Shown: piece by piece, positions 25,336 through 34,608 of the stretch
How positions within the stretch are numbered: the first letter of the stretch is position 1
Layout of the letters: each line of letters begins with the position of its first letter
Assembly (NCBI GenBank): GCA_963719975.1
Contig: CAVRED010000009.1
Coordinates: forward strand, 372,001 to 436,000
DNA from: Poindextera sp963719975
Lineage (GTDB): Bacteria > Pseudomonadota > Alphaproteobacteria > Caulobacterales > Caulobacteraceae
Direction: 5' to 3'
DNA: 64,000 nucleotides
Translations under genes and position numbers: made by a program
Notes under the pieces: generated by a model
Seen by the model: only the letters and a program-made list of their open reading frames with translations
What the model was told of the DNA's origin: nothing
The model's database searches: none

Positions 25336-25881
25336 TCAGCGCTGGGCGGTGACCGTCAGGGAGGCGTGAGCCAGGGCCGTGTGCGCCAGCATGGCGCCGA
25401 TCGCGTCGGCGGGGGCGTCGGGCTGGATCGGAGGGGCCGCCGTCGGCAGCGCCCAGATGCTGATCTGGTACTGGTGCACGCCCGAGCCCGCCGGCGGACA
25501 CGGCCCGTCATAGAAGGCGTCGCCGAAGTTGCCCGCGATCGCCCGCGCCCCGGCGGGCAACGCCTGGACGCCGCGCGGCAGGCCGGCGGTCGCCGGGGGA
25601 AGTCCGACCACGATCCAGTGCGACCACTGGTGCGGCCGAGGCGTGAGATCGATCATGGTCAGGACCAGGCTCTTGGTCCCCGCGGGCGCGCCGCTCCAGG
25701 CCAGCGCCGGCGAGACGTTCCGCCCGCCGCAGCGCGCATAGACGTTGGCGATCGGCATCGGCGCGCCGGCCTTGAGGTCGGGGCTGGTCAACTGCATGGC
25801 CGCGCATGGCGAACCGGCGATCGTGGCGACGAGCGCGCCGGCCGCCGTCGCGCCGGCAAGGCCTAGCGGCCGGATCCGCAT
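25336..25881 (-). CDS. YbhB/YbcL-type PEBP protein (Raf kinase inhibitor-like)
   Basis: 181 residues with an N-terminal signal sequence (MRIRPLGLAGATAAGALVAT, cleavage near SPCAA). The phosphatidylethanolamine-binding-protein fold motifs are AWSGAPAGTKSLVL, MIDLTPRPHQWSHWIV (the D-x-D/W-x-H pocket region) and the GVHQYQISIWAL strand. GAGGAG lies 8 bases before the ATG at 25881, which decides the start over an upstream ATG. Bacterial members are periplasmic and of uncertain ligand; phospholipid head groups or small organics are possible. Confidence 0.85.
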   Translation of the reverse strand: MRIRPLGLAGATAAGALVATIAGSPCAAMQLTSPDLKAGAPMPIANVYARCGGRNVSPALAWSGAPAGTKSLVLTMIDLTPRPHQWSHWIVVGLPPATAGLPRGVQALPAGARAIAGNFGDAFYDGPCPPAGSGVHQYQISIWALPTAAPPIQPDAPADAIGAMLAHTALAHASLTVTAQR

Positions 25882-25921
25882 GTCGACGCTCCTCAAAGGC
25901 GCGCCGAGATGCCGCCCGGCG

Positions 25922-26297
25922 CTAGCGATAGCTGACGACTTCGTACTCGATGCCGTCCGGGTCGAGGAAGTAGAAGCGGCGGCCCGGGATCGTAGTCCCC
26001 GTGCGAAAAGGTCGCGAGGCCCGCGGCCAGCACCCTCTCCTCGGTCGCGTCGAGATCGTCGACCTCGACGCCGATATGGTTCAGCGGGCGGCCTTTGGCG
26101 AAGTCGTCGTCGAGCGCCGCGCGGGGCGAGTAGAGCGCGATGTAGGCGTCGTCGGAGCCGACATGGATCGTCCGCCCGCCGGCCATCGCCGGCCCCTGCC
26201 AGCGGATGCGCCAGCCGAACAGGCTCTGCATGAGGGCGGCGGCGCGATCGGGGTCGCGGACCGTGACGTTGACGTGCTCGATACGGAGAGCGGGCAT
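25922..26297 (-). CDS. VOC/glyoxalase-family protein, predicted SoxR target; one frameshift
   Basis: The 124-residue single vicinal-oxygen-chelate domain starts MPALRIEHVNVTVRDPDRAA. It has GWRIRWQGPAM, LNHIGVEVDDLDAT and then a break near 25993, where an extra C in GATCCCGGG changes frame. The correct continuation is RRFYFLDPDGIEYEVVSYR and a stop at 25922. The 376-base length is one over a multiple of three. Metal ligands His8, His in LNHIGV and Glu in IEYEVV are in the expected places. It diverges from soxR over a shared promoter region whose SoxR box lies between this gene's -35 and -10, so it is probably induced by redox-cycling compounds. Its reaction (lyase, dioxygenase or drug binding) is unknown. 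Confidence 0.8.
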
Positions 26298-26345
26298 GGG
26301 CGGCGGTGTCCTTGGCTCGAGCGCCGGGAGCGGCGCATGTTGCCG

Positions 26346-26376
26346 GTCGTACAATCTCAAGCTAACTTGAGGTCAA
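26346..26376 (-). promoter_or_regulatory. SoxR box inside a 19-bp-spacer promoter
   Basis: On the minus strand the order is TTGACC (-35, 26376-26371), a 19-bp spacer holding the near-perfect dyad CTCAAGTTAGCTTGAG (26371-26356), then TACGAC (-10, 26351-26346). A 19-20 bp spacer with a dyad between the boxes is the hallmark of MerR/SoxR-activated promoters, and the dyad closely matches the known SoxR box CCTCAAGTTAACTTGAGG. The promoter drives the VOC gene. The same dyad lies 27 bases before soxR, allowing autorepression. Confidence 0.85.
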
Positions 26377-26397
26377 GCTCCAATTTCGGCGACGCAC

Positions 26398-26865
26398 ATG
26401 CCCCCGCCACCCCTGCTCTCCATTGGCGATCTCGCCCGCCGCACCGGCCTTACCGTCTCGGCCATCCGCTTCTACGAGCAGCGCGGCCTGGTGACCGCCA
26501 TCCGCACCACGGGCAACCAGCGCAGGTTCGCGCGCTCGGACATCCGGCGGCTGTCGTTCGCGCTGATCGCCCAGCAGCTGGGCCTCAGCCTCGGCCAGAT
26601 CGAGACCGAGCTCGCCACTCTGCCGGCGGGCCGGACGCCGACCCGCGAGGACTGGCAGGCGGTCAGCCGGCGCATCCGCGGCGTGCTTGACCAGAAGATC
26701 GCGCTGCTCACCCAGACCCGGGACAAGCTGGACGGCTGCATCGGCTGCGGCTGCCTCTCCCTAGACCGCTGCGCCCTTTACAACCCGGACGACCGCGCCG
26801 GGCGCGCGGGCGCCGGCCCGAGGTTCCTCTTGGGCGACAAAGCGGAAGACTTCGGGGCGGTTTGA
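26398..26865 (+). CDS. soxR: Redox-sensing transcriptional activator SoxR
   Basis: 155-residue MerR-family protein. The winged helix is at about 8-60 (SIGDLARRTGLTVSAIRFYEQRGLV), the dimerisation coil at about 80-112, and the [2Fe-2S] cluster motif CIGCGCLSLDRC provides Cys114, Cys117, Cys119 and Cys125, one cluster per monomer as in E. coli SoxR. Oxidation of the cluster by redox-active compounds twists target promoters into active form. No soxS-like gene is nearby, as is usual outside enteric bacteria. The divergent VOC gene is the evident direct target. Confidence 0.95.
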   Translation: MPPPPLLSIGDLARRTGLTVSAIRFYEQRGLVTAIRTTGNQRRFARSDIRRLSFALIAQQLGLSLGQIETELATLPAGRTPTREDWQAVSRRIRGVLDQKIALLTQTRDKLDGCIGCGCLSLDRCALYNPDDRAGRAGAGPRFLLGDKAEDFGAV

Positions 26866-26878
26866 GCGCCGGCGCCCG

Positions 26879-27439
26879 TTAGCCCGCCCGGCAGAAATCG
26901 ACGTCGCTGGTCTGCACGGTTCCTCCGGTGCGCCCCGGGGCCGTCTCGTATGTCCAGTAGAGGTTGGTGTGGGCGATGACCTGGTCGGGCGGCGGCGCGC
27001 CCCAGGCGGTCTGGTCCTCGGTCGTGTGGGCGTCCTTGACCAGGGTGGCGTCGTAGCCCCTGGCGAGCGCCCCATGGAGGGTCGAGCGGATACAGGCGTC
27101 GGTCTGGGCGCCGGCGACGATCAGGCGGCCGACGCCGAGGTTGGCGAGCACGCTCTCGAGCGTGGTGTCCTCGAAAGCATCGCCGTAGGTCTTCTCGACC
27201 AGGGGCTCGCCGTCGCGAGGATCGAGCTCGGGGACGATCCGCCAGGGGTCGGTGCCGCGCACGAACTCCTCGCTGAAGTGCTGGACCCAGACGACGGGGG
27301 CGCGTGCGCGCCGGGCCTTCTCGACCAGGGCGGCGACGTTGGCGACAACCGCGTCGCGCTGGTGCGCGCCGGCGACGACGCCGTTTTGCACGTCGACGAC
27401 CAGGAGCGCCGTGTTGGGGCGGTTCGGGAGCGTGGTCAT
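26879..27439 (-). CDS. Isochorismatase-family cysteine hydrolase
   Basis: 186 residues. The catalytic triad of the family is visible: Asp in LLVVDVQNG (about 17), Lys in LVEKTYGDAF (about 83) and Cys in AGAQTDACIRST (about 117). It is cytoplasmic. The frame is open upstream to 27532, but MTTLPNRPN at 27439 gives the standard family start. Members hydrolyse isochorismate, nicotinamide, N-carbamoylsarcosine or similar amides; no partner here indicates which. Convergent with soxR, 13 bases apart. Confidence 0.85.
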   Translation of the reverse strand: MTTLPNRPNTALLVVDVQNGVVAGAHQRDAVVANVAALVEKARRARAPVVWVQHFSEEFVRGTDPWRIVPELDPRDGEPLVEKTYGDAFEDTTLESVLANLGVGRLIVAGAQTDACIRSTLHGALARGYDATLVKDAHTTEDQTAWGAPPPDQVIAHTNLYWTYETAPGRTGGTVQTSDVDFCRAG

Positions 27440-27591
27440 TCGACCGGCATACCCACCTCGCCCGCCCTCGTCCACCTGAGCCGGCGAAGGTGCGAACTCA
27501 TATGGCCCCACCGCCCTTGCGCCTCGTGACACAACTCTCCGCGCGCGCGTAAGCTCCGCTGGGGTGACTCGGGGCTTGCGGAGCGCGGCTG

Positions 27592-30139
27592 TTGGCTGGC
27601 GGGGCGAGAAGCGGAGCGCGGCTTGCGTTCGGCCGGACGGGCGAGGGCCCCGCCTCCAGCGGTGAGCGCCCGCGCCGCGCGACCAGCGCCTACGTCCTGA
27701 TCGCCGTCGCGCTCGCGCTGCTCACGCTGGCTATCTACACGGGATTTTCCATCGTCAAGCTACAGCGCGAGACCGCGCGAACGCCCGAGCTGGGCGGCGC
27801 CGCGTCATCCGCGGCCGCCGCGCTGGCCGGCCAGACCGAGGGCCAGGTGGCCCGCCTGGAGGCGGCGCTCGGCGCCGCCGGCGCCGTCGCCGTCAGGAAC
27901 GCCGGCGAGCCGATGGACGCCGCCGAGGCGGCGCTGAAGGCGGCGCAGCCGACCGCGCGCGCCGTGGCGCTGGTCGGCGACGACGGCGTGCGGGCGATCG
28001 CCGGCGACGCCGGCGACGCCGACTGGGCGGCCGCAGCCAAGGCGGCGCGCGCCGCCGGCCAGAGCCTGTGGATCGGCAAGGTTGGCCACGGCGACAGCCA
28101 GGCGATCTACGTGGCGGAAGCGGCGCCGCCGGCCGCGGGCGACAACGGCCGCCTGTTGATCATCGCGCTGGCCGACCTCGCGCCGGCGGCGCTCGGCGAG
28201 CCGGACCGGACGGTCGACGCGCTGGCGCTTGTCACGCCGGACGGGCGCGTTCTGTCGGTCTCCGGCAAGGGCGGGGTCTCACAGGCCGGCGCGCTGGACG
28301 AAGCGTTCCAGGTGGACAGCGCGGGCCTGTTCTCCGGCGCCATCGTCGCGGGCGCGCTGCCGGACGGGACGAAGGTGCTGCTGACCGCGCGCAAGGTGGC
28401 GGGCGGGGCGCTCTATGCCGTGGCGGCGCAACCGAGCGACGCGGCGGCGGCGGCGCGGGAGAGCGTGAACGAGGACCTCTTCTCGCTGATCGCCCCGCTG
28501 TTGGTCGGCATTGCGCTCGCGCTTCTGTTCCTCCTGCAGAGCCGCAAGGCGCAGGCCGCCGAGCGCGCGCTGTTGGACAGCGAGCGTCGGTTCCGCCTGG
28601 CCGTCGAGGCGGCGCGCTGCGGCATCTGGGAATGGGACCTCGACGCCGACCGCCTCGACATGTCGGACATCGCCGGCGCCATTCTCGGCTGGGGCGGCGG
28701 TGGATCGATCTCGGGCGCCGCGCTTCTCGAGCGGATCGCGCCCGAGCATCGCGACAAGGTGGTGCAGACCCGAGCGGCGGCGCGAACGCATGGGGCCTTC
28801 GACGTCTCCTTCCGCATCCCCGACCGCAACGGGCGAGCGGCCTGGATCGACTCGCGCGGCCAGGCGATCGGCATGGCCGACGAGAGCGGCTATCACCGCA
28901 TCATCGGGGTGATGCTCGACGTCACCGACGAGCGCCTGAGCCAGGCGCGCGCGCAGGCGGCCGAGCTTCGCCTGCGCGGGGCGATCGAGAGCGCCTCTGA
29001 GGCCTTCGTGCTCTGGGACCGGCTCGGGCGCCTGGTGGCGTGCAACCAGAGCTACCGCGAGTTCTTCGCGCTCGAGCCCAGGCTCCTGAAGCCGGGAACG
29101 CTGCGGACGGAGGTGCAGCGGTTCGCCGACCTGGCGGTCAAGCAAGAGGCGGACCCGATCGGCGATGGCCTGCGCGAGATCGAACTGCAGGACGGCCGCT
29201 GGCTGCAGATCTCCGAGCGGAAGACCGCCGAGGGCGGCATGGTGATGACCGCCGCCGACATCACCGCCATCAAGAAGCAGGACGAGGCTCGCCGCCTGAA
29301 CGAGGAGGAGCTGACCCAGGCGGTCGAGGACCTGGAACGGGCGCGCGAGCAGGCCGCCGATCTCGCCGCCAAATACGAGGCCGAGAAGATCCGCGCCGAG
29401 AGCGCCAACAAGGCCAAGAGCGAGTTCCTGGCCAACATGAGCCACGAGCTCAGGACCCCGCTGAACGCGATCAACGGCTTTTCCGAGATCATGGTCGGCG
29501 AGATGTTCGGCGCCATGGGCGACAAGCGCTACAAGGAGTACGCCCAGGACATCCTCTCCTCGGGCCAGCACCTGCTGGCGCTGATCAACGACATCCTCGA
29601 CATGTCGAAGATCGAGGCCGGCAAGATGAACCTGCGCTTCGAGCCCATGGCGCTCTGCGACGTCATCGAGGACGCCGCGCGGCTGATGCGCAATCGCGCC
29701 GACGCCGGCGGGCTCGAGCTGGAGGTCGAGGGTCCCGCCGCTGCCGGATGTCGAGGCGGACTATCGCGCGATCAAGCAGGTGATCCTGAACCTCTTGTCG
29801 AACGCGTTGAAGTTCACGCCGAACGGCGGTCGGGTCACCGTCGGCGCCGAGCTCATCCGCACCGAGGGCCCGCACGACCGCGTGCGCTTCTTCGTGCGCG
29901 ACACCGGCATCGGCATCGCGCCGGACGACCTCGACCGCCTGGCCCGGCCGTTCGAGCAGATCGAGAACCAGCACTCGAAGACCCAGCAGGGCACCGGGCT
30001 GGGCCTGGCGCTGACCAAGTCGCTGGTCGAGTTGCACCACGGCGTGTTGGAGCTGAAGAGCGAGCCTGGCGTCGGCACGACGGTCAGCGTCACCCTCCCC
30101 GTCCGCCACGACGACCGCGCCGACGCGTTCGCCGCCTAG
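27592..30139 (+). CDS. pleC: PleC-like cell-cycle histidine kinase/phosphatase; one frameshift
   Basis: About 848 residues, close to the 842 of Caulobacter PleC. A TTG start gives MAGGARSGAR. A membrane helix at about 32-58, a periplasmic region rich in Ala, a second helix near 300, then two PAS-like domains (about 325-440 and 460-565) lead to the H-box FLANMSHELRTPLNAINGFSE with His near 618 (PleC uses His610). The frame breaks near 29735 (extra base in GGGTCCC). The ATPase domain follows in the corrected frame: NLLSNALKFTP, DTGIGI, GTGLGLALTK. PleC controls DivK phosphorylation and polar development. Location near glnE, degP and the cyc genes is, to my memory, the pleC setting in rhizobia. 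DivJ or CckN relatives are the alternative. Confidence 0.7.
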
Positions 30140-30148
30140 CGGCCGGTC

Positions 30149-30168
30149 CTCCACCGTAGGCGGAGGCT
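30149..30168. repeat. Short family B repeat remnant
   Basis: CCTCCACCGTAGGCGGAGG is a hairpin of the same kind as the start of the element at 11501. It lies just after the pleC stop and before the convergent gene, where it may end transcription. Confidence 0.5.
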
Positions 30169-30185
30169 CTGAGCGTCGCTCGGCT

Positions 30186-30685
30186 TCAGTGCTGGGGCGG
30201 CGGCGGTGCGGCGGAGCCGTCGCCGGCGGCGCGGCGCGGCGAGCCAGCCGGGCGCACGGCCAAGGCCTTCGGAGAGCGTCGTGCGGCCGTGCTGGTCGAG
30301 GCGGGCGGCGAAGTCCAGCAGGGCGTTCTCGACGGCCGCGCGCACCTGCATGTCGTCGTTGCGGGCCCGATCGAGCGCGGCGCCAGCGGCGGCGCGGTCG
30401 AAGGTCGGCTGGCGCATCAGCTCGGCCGCCTGGCGCCGGGCGAGGCGCGCATCGAGCGCCGTCGGGCCCTGCCGCTGCACCTCGTCCTGCATGAGGGCGC
30501 GGAAGACGTCGCGGTCGGTCGGGGTCGAGCCGGTCGGCGGCCGCCATCATCGGATTGGGCCGCGCCCCGGGGGGCGGCGGCAGGCCGATCGACTGGCCGA
30601 AGAAGACGCCGACGAACGCGCCGACCACGAAGACGTTCAGGACCAGCGAGAGGCCGAGCAGGATGGCGAGCGTGCGCGGCCGCAT
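30186..30685 (-). CDS. Periplasmic metal-resistance-type (CnrR/Spy-like) protein; frameshifted
   Basis: About 165 residues. It starts MRPRTLAILLGLSLVLNVFV with one membrane helix, then FFGQSIGLPPPPGARPNP. A break near 30530 (extra C) leads to DRDVFRALMQDEVQRQG, a helical hairpin with RRQAAELMRQPTFDRAAAGA and RAAVENALLDFAARL. This helix-PTFD-helix plan is that of the heavy-metal-resistance (Metal_resist) and Spy/CpxP-like sensors. A second break near 30245 would give a Pro-rich end and a stop at 30186; without it the frame runs to 30136. It follows the sigma and anti-sigma genes, so it probably belongs to the same stress-response circuit. Confidence 0.6.
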
Positions 30686-31136
30686 CAGGCTCGAGCCCAC
30701 ATCGAGGTTGGGCGTGAACTCAGACGAGCCGTCGAGCGCGGCCGTGACCGCCGGGTCGTTCTGCTCGCTCGTCGGTTGCGCATGCAGGCTGACGCGGCTG
30801 ACGTCGGCGCCGACGAAGCACGCCGAAGATGCAGGCCGCGGCCAGTCCGGCGGCGGAGAGCCACAGCGTGCGCGGCCGCAAGTATCCTGGCGAGCGGCGC
30901 GGTCGCCGCCACCCGACGCTGGCGAGCTCGGCGCTCGGCGGGTCCATGCCGTCCAGGCGTCGAGCAACCCGTCCAGCCGCCTCGCCTCGGCGCGCCGCCC
31001 GTGCGCGGTACGGCGTTGCGGCGAGATGCCGCAGCGCGAGCGCGCGCTCGGCGTCCGGCCAGCGCGCGGCGTCGGCGCCGTAAGCCTCGATCAACGCCTC
31101 GAACCGCTCCTCGTCCATGACCTCCACGTCCACCAT
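30684..31136 (-). CDS. Probable membrane anti-sigma-type protein; several frameshifts
   Basis: About 150 residues. The soluble N-terminal part (MVDVEVMDEERFEALIEAYGADAARWPDAERALALRHL in two pieces) is followed by LDGLLDAW, then PPSAELASVGW, a membrane helix LWLSAAGLAAACIFGV and a periplasmic tail HAQPTSEQNDPAVTAALDGS. The parts lie in two alternating frames, with breaks near 31000, 30950 and 30825. A start at 31118 (MDEERF) has a better GGAGG site than 31136. The end is uncertain; a TGATG overlap with the next gene is likely. Its place directly after an ECF sigma gene and its single helix suggest an anti-sigma factor, but no zinc motif is visible. Confidence 0.55.
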
Positions 31137-31147
31137 GGCCACGCTCG

Positions 31148-31696
31148 TCAAAGCTCGTCCGCGAAAGGCTTGAGCATCGCGCTCAGATTGCGTCTGGCGC
31201 GCGCCAAAGGCTTTCCAGAGCTTCAACGCTGATGCCCATCAGTTCCGCCGCTTCGATGTTCCCCAACTCCTGATAGTGACACAGCACAATCGCCTCGCGT
31301 TGGCGATGGGGAAGCTTTGCCATGGCCTCGCCGACGGCGCGGCCGGCGTCGCTGGCCTCGAGCCCGCGATCGGGCGCGGGTCCTGGGTCGGGTCGCGTCG
31401 GGCGGCTCGGCGTAGGGCTGCTCGCGCCGTCGGCGCAGGCGGTCGTAGCAGAGGTTGAGCGCGACCCGGTGCATCCAGGTGTCGAAGCGGGCCGCGCCGG
31501 GCCGCCATGCCGCCGCGTGGCGCCAGACGCGCAGGAAGACCTCCTGCGCGACATCCTCCGCCTCCACCGGGTCGCCGAGCATGCGCCGGGCGAGCGCCAG
31601 GATGCGGCTGAGCTTGGCCGCCACGAAGGCGTCGGCCGCGCCAGGCTCGCCGCGGGCGATGCGCGCGATCAGCGCCTCGTCGGGATCGGTGCTCAC
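31148..31696 (-). CDS. ECF-type RNA polymerase sigma factor; two frameshifts
   Basis: About 182 residues. Region 2 is clear (IARGEPGAADAFVAAKLSRI, AEDVAQEVFLRVWRHA, RFDTWMHRVALNLCYDRLRR). After a break near 31375 the region 4 helix-turn-helix follows (LPHRQREAIVLCHYQELGNI, EAAELMGISVEALESL). A missing T near 31213 shifts the last part, which should read LARARRNLSAMLKPFADEL before the stop at 31148. The GTG start overlaps the glnE stop by GTGA, so it is translationally coupled to glnE. It is probably held inactive by the membrane protein encoded next. Confidence 0.8.
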
Positions 31697-34597
31697 CCGC
31701 CGCCGCCCGACGGCACCAGCGCATCGAACGCCTTCACCGCCTGCGCGCGGACGGCCCTCAGGCGCGCTCCGCAGCGAGGCGTAGCCGCGCACGCCGGCCG
31801 CGCGGGCGAGCACCGCCCGGAAGCCCTTCGGCTCGTGGTCCGGGATCGGCGACGTCCTCGACGGCGAGCTTCAGCGGCTGGGCGAGATTCTGCTGCAGCC
31901 GCCAGGCGTCGATGAGCGCGCCCGCGGCCGCCGCATCGGCCAGGCCCGCGTCGGCCATCGCCGCCAGGGCCTCGACCGTCGATGTGGCCAGCGGCCCGCG
32001 CGGCAGCGGCATGGACGAGCTGGAGGTATTGGGCGGCGAACTCGACGTCGACCAGCCCGCCCGCGCTCGAGCTTCAGGTCCCAGAAGCCGGCCGACGGCC
32101 GCTCGGCGGTCATCAGCGCGCGCATCTCGCGCACGTCGCGGGCGACGCGCTGCGGCGTCGCGCGGCTGGCGCAGCGCCTGCTCGATCGCCGCGGAAGCCG
32201 CCGCGGCGAACGCCGCGTCGCTCGACCAGACGACCCGGGCGCGGGTCAGCGCGAGCAGCTCCCAGGTCTCGGCCACGCCGGCGTAGTAGTCAGCGAACGC
32301 GCGGAACGAGACGGCGACCGGGCCCTTCGAGCCCGAAGGCCGCAAGCCGCATGTCGACCTCGTAGAGCCCGCCCTCCGCCGTCGGCGCCGAGAGCGCGGC
32401 GATCAGGCGCTGGGTGAAGCGGCCGTAGATGGTCTCGGCCGCCCAGCCGCGCTCGGCCGAGGCCGCGTCCGGGCTGTCGGCGCGATAGAGGGTCATCAGG
32501 TCGAGATCGGAGCCGGCGGTCATCTCGCGCGAGCCGCACTTGCCGAGCGCGACCACCGCGACCGCGCCGGGGAACGCGCCTGCGATCCGCTCGACCTCGG
32601 CGAGCGCCGCCGGCGCGAGCGCGCGGATGGACGCATCGGCGAGGTCGGCGAACGCGCGGCCGGCTTCCGCGGCGCTGGCCGCGCCGCTCATCACCTGCAC
32701 GCCGATGCGGAAGCTCTGGTCGCGGTGGGCGCGGCGCACGGCGTCCATCGCCGACTCGAAGCCGCCGTCGGTCTCGGCGATCGCCGGCGGCGAACAGTTC
32801 GGCGTCCTCGGCGCGGATCGAGGGGCGCGAAGAAGTTGCGATCGAGCATCGCGTCGAGGGCGGCCGGTCGCCGCGCCAGCACCGAGGCGAGCACCGGCGC
32901 GTAGGCCATCACCTCGACGATCAGCTGGAACAGCCTGGGCTGGGCGAGGAACAGCGACTGGACCTGCACCCCGGCGGTCAGGCCCTCGAAGAAGGCGGCG
33001 AAGCGGGCGAACGCGATGTCGGGCGCGCCGGTGGCATGCGCCGCCTCCAGCAGCCGCGGCGCAAGTCGGGTGAAGAGCTCGCGGCCCTGTTCGCTGCGCG
33101 TGGCGGCGATGTGGCCATGGTGCCAGGCGCGGATCGTCGAGGCGACGCGGTCGGGATCGGAGAAGCCCATGCGCGAGAGCGTGCGCAGCGTCTCCGGATC
33201 GTTCTCGACGCCGGTGAAGACCAGGCTGCCGAAACGCGACGACAGATCCTCGCTCTCGGTCGAACAGCTCGGCGTAGCGGGCGTTCACCCGCGCGAGCAG
33301 GCGGCCGACCTCGGCGTCGAAGCTGCGCAGATTGGCCGCGCCCGAGAGCGCCGCGATCCGGCCGCGGCCGGCGGCGTCTTCCGGCAGGCGATGGGTCTGC
33401 TCGTCGGCCACCATCTGCGCGCGGTGCTCGAGCGCTCTCGAGGTCGCCGTAGGCTTCAGCCAGTTCGGCCGCGACGCGCTCGGAGACATGGCCGGCGGCC
33501 GCCAGCGCCTGGCCAGCGCCTCGAGCGTGCGGCCGGAGCGCAGGCTGGGATCGCGTCCGCCCAGGATCAGCTGCTGGGTCTGGACGAAGAACTCGATCTC
33601 GCGGATGCCGCCGCGGCCGAGCTTGACGTCGGCGCCCTTGGCGGAGAGGCGCTCGTCGACCTTCTCCGCGTGGATCTGCCGCTTGATCGACTGGATGTCG
33701 GCGATGGCCGCGAAATCGAGGCTGCGCCGCCAGATGAAGGGCGAGAGCTCGGTCAGGAAGGCGCGCGCGCGGCCGATGTCGCCCGCGGCCGGCCTTGCCT
33801 TGATGAACGCCATCCGCTCCCAGTTCTGGCCGAGGCTCTGGTAGTAGCCGATCGCCGCGGCGACCGGCGCGGCCGGCGGCGTGACCGACGGATCGGGCCT
33901 GAGGCGCAGGTCGACGCGGAAGACATAGCCTTCGGCGGTCCTGGCCTGCAGCATCTCGGCCAGCGTGCGCGTGACGCGGTTCGCGAAGGCCTCGGGCTCG
34001 ACGCCGTCGGCCAAGCGGAGCGCCTCGGGCTCGTAGAAGACCGAGAAGTCGATGTCGCTGGAGTAGTTGAGCTCGAACGCGCCGTACTTGCCCATGGCGA
34101 TCGCGAAGAGGCCCGGAATGGGCCCGCCCTCCGGCGTCGCCCGTCGAGCAGCCGGCCGGCCTCGCGCTCGCGCCGCGCCACTTCGGCCAGCGCGAGCATG
34201 ACCGCGCGGTCGGCGAAGCGGGTCAGGGCGCCGGTGACCTCGTCCAGGTCCCAGACTCCGCCGAGGTCGCAGAGCGCGGTCAGCAGGTGGAGATCGCGCT
34301 TGGCGATGCGGAGCGCATCGTCGATCGGGGCCGCGTCGGCGGCGGCCAGGATCGCGTCCAGCGCCGCGGCCGGCTCGCTCGGCGAGCATGCCGGCAAGCG
34401 CGGCCGGCCGGCGAACGCGCGAGGCCGGCCAGGTAGGGCGAGGCGCCGAAGACGGGCGCGAGCGCCGCGGCTGGCCGTCACGAGGGCGGGCCGCCACCCC
34501 TCGGCGTCGGCCGCCTCCGCCAGGCGTCTCGAGCGCCGCGGCTGCGCGCGCCTTGTCGAAAACCGGGCCGCAGGGGCGAAGCTGGCTCGGCGAGCAC
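31693..34597 (-). CDS. glnE: Glutamine synthetase adenylyltransferase/deadenylase; many frameshifts
   Basis: About 965 residues, the usual size. GlnE adds and removes AMP on glutamine synthetase according to nitrogen status. Both nucleotidyltransferase domains are recognisable: the first with GLFAIAMGKYGAFELNYSSD and IDFSVFYE (N-terminal deadenylase half), the second with VAVVALGKCGSREMTAGSDL and DLMTLY (C-terminal adenylylase half). Also visible are GRGGIREIEFFVQTQQL and FRIGVQVMSG. At least ten frame changes occur, near 34.47, 34.40, 34.14, 33.51, 33.26, 32.81, 32.33, 32.15, 32.07, 31.85 and 31.76 kb, always with family sequence resuming. The start is uncertain: no ATG follows the upstream kinase stop, and GTG at 34597 is the best candidate. 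The stop overlaps the sigma start. Confidence 0.85.
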
Positions 34598-34608
34598 CGG
34601 CGGCGGCC

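Noticed and set aside
31693..34597. glnE as a genuine pseudogene
   Set aside because: Frame changes are single bases and every conserved motif is present; neighbours with essential roles show the same kind of break.
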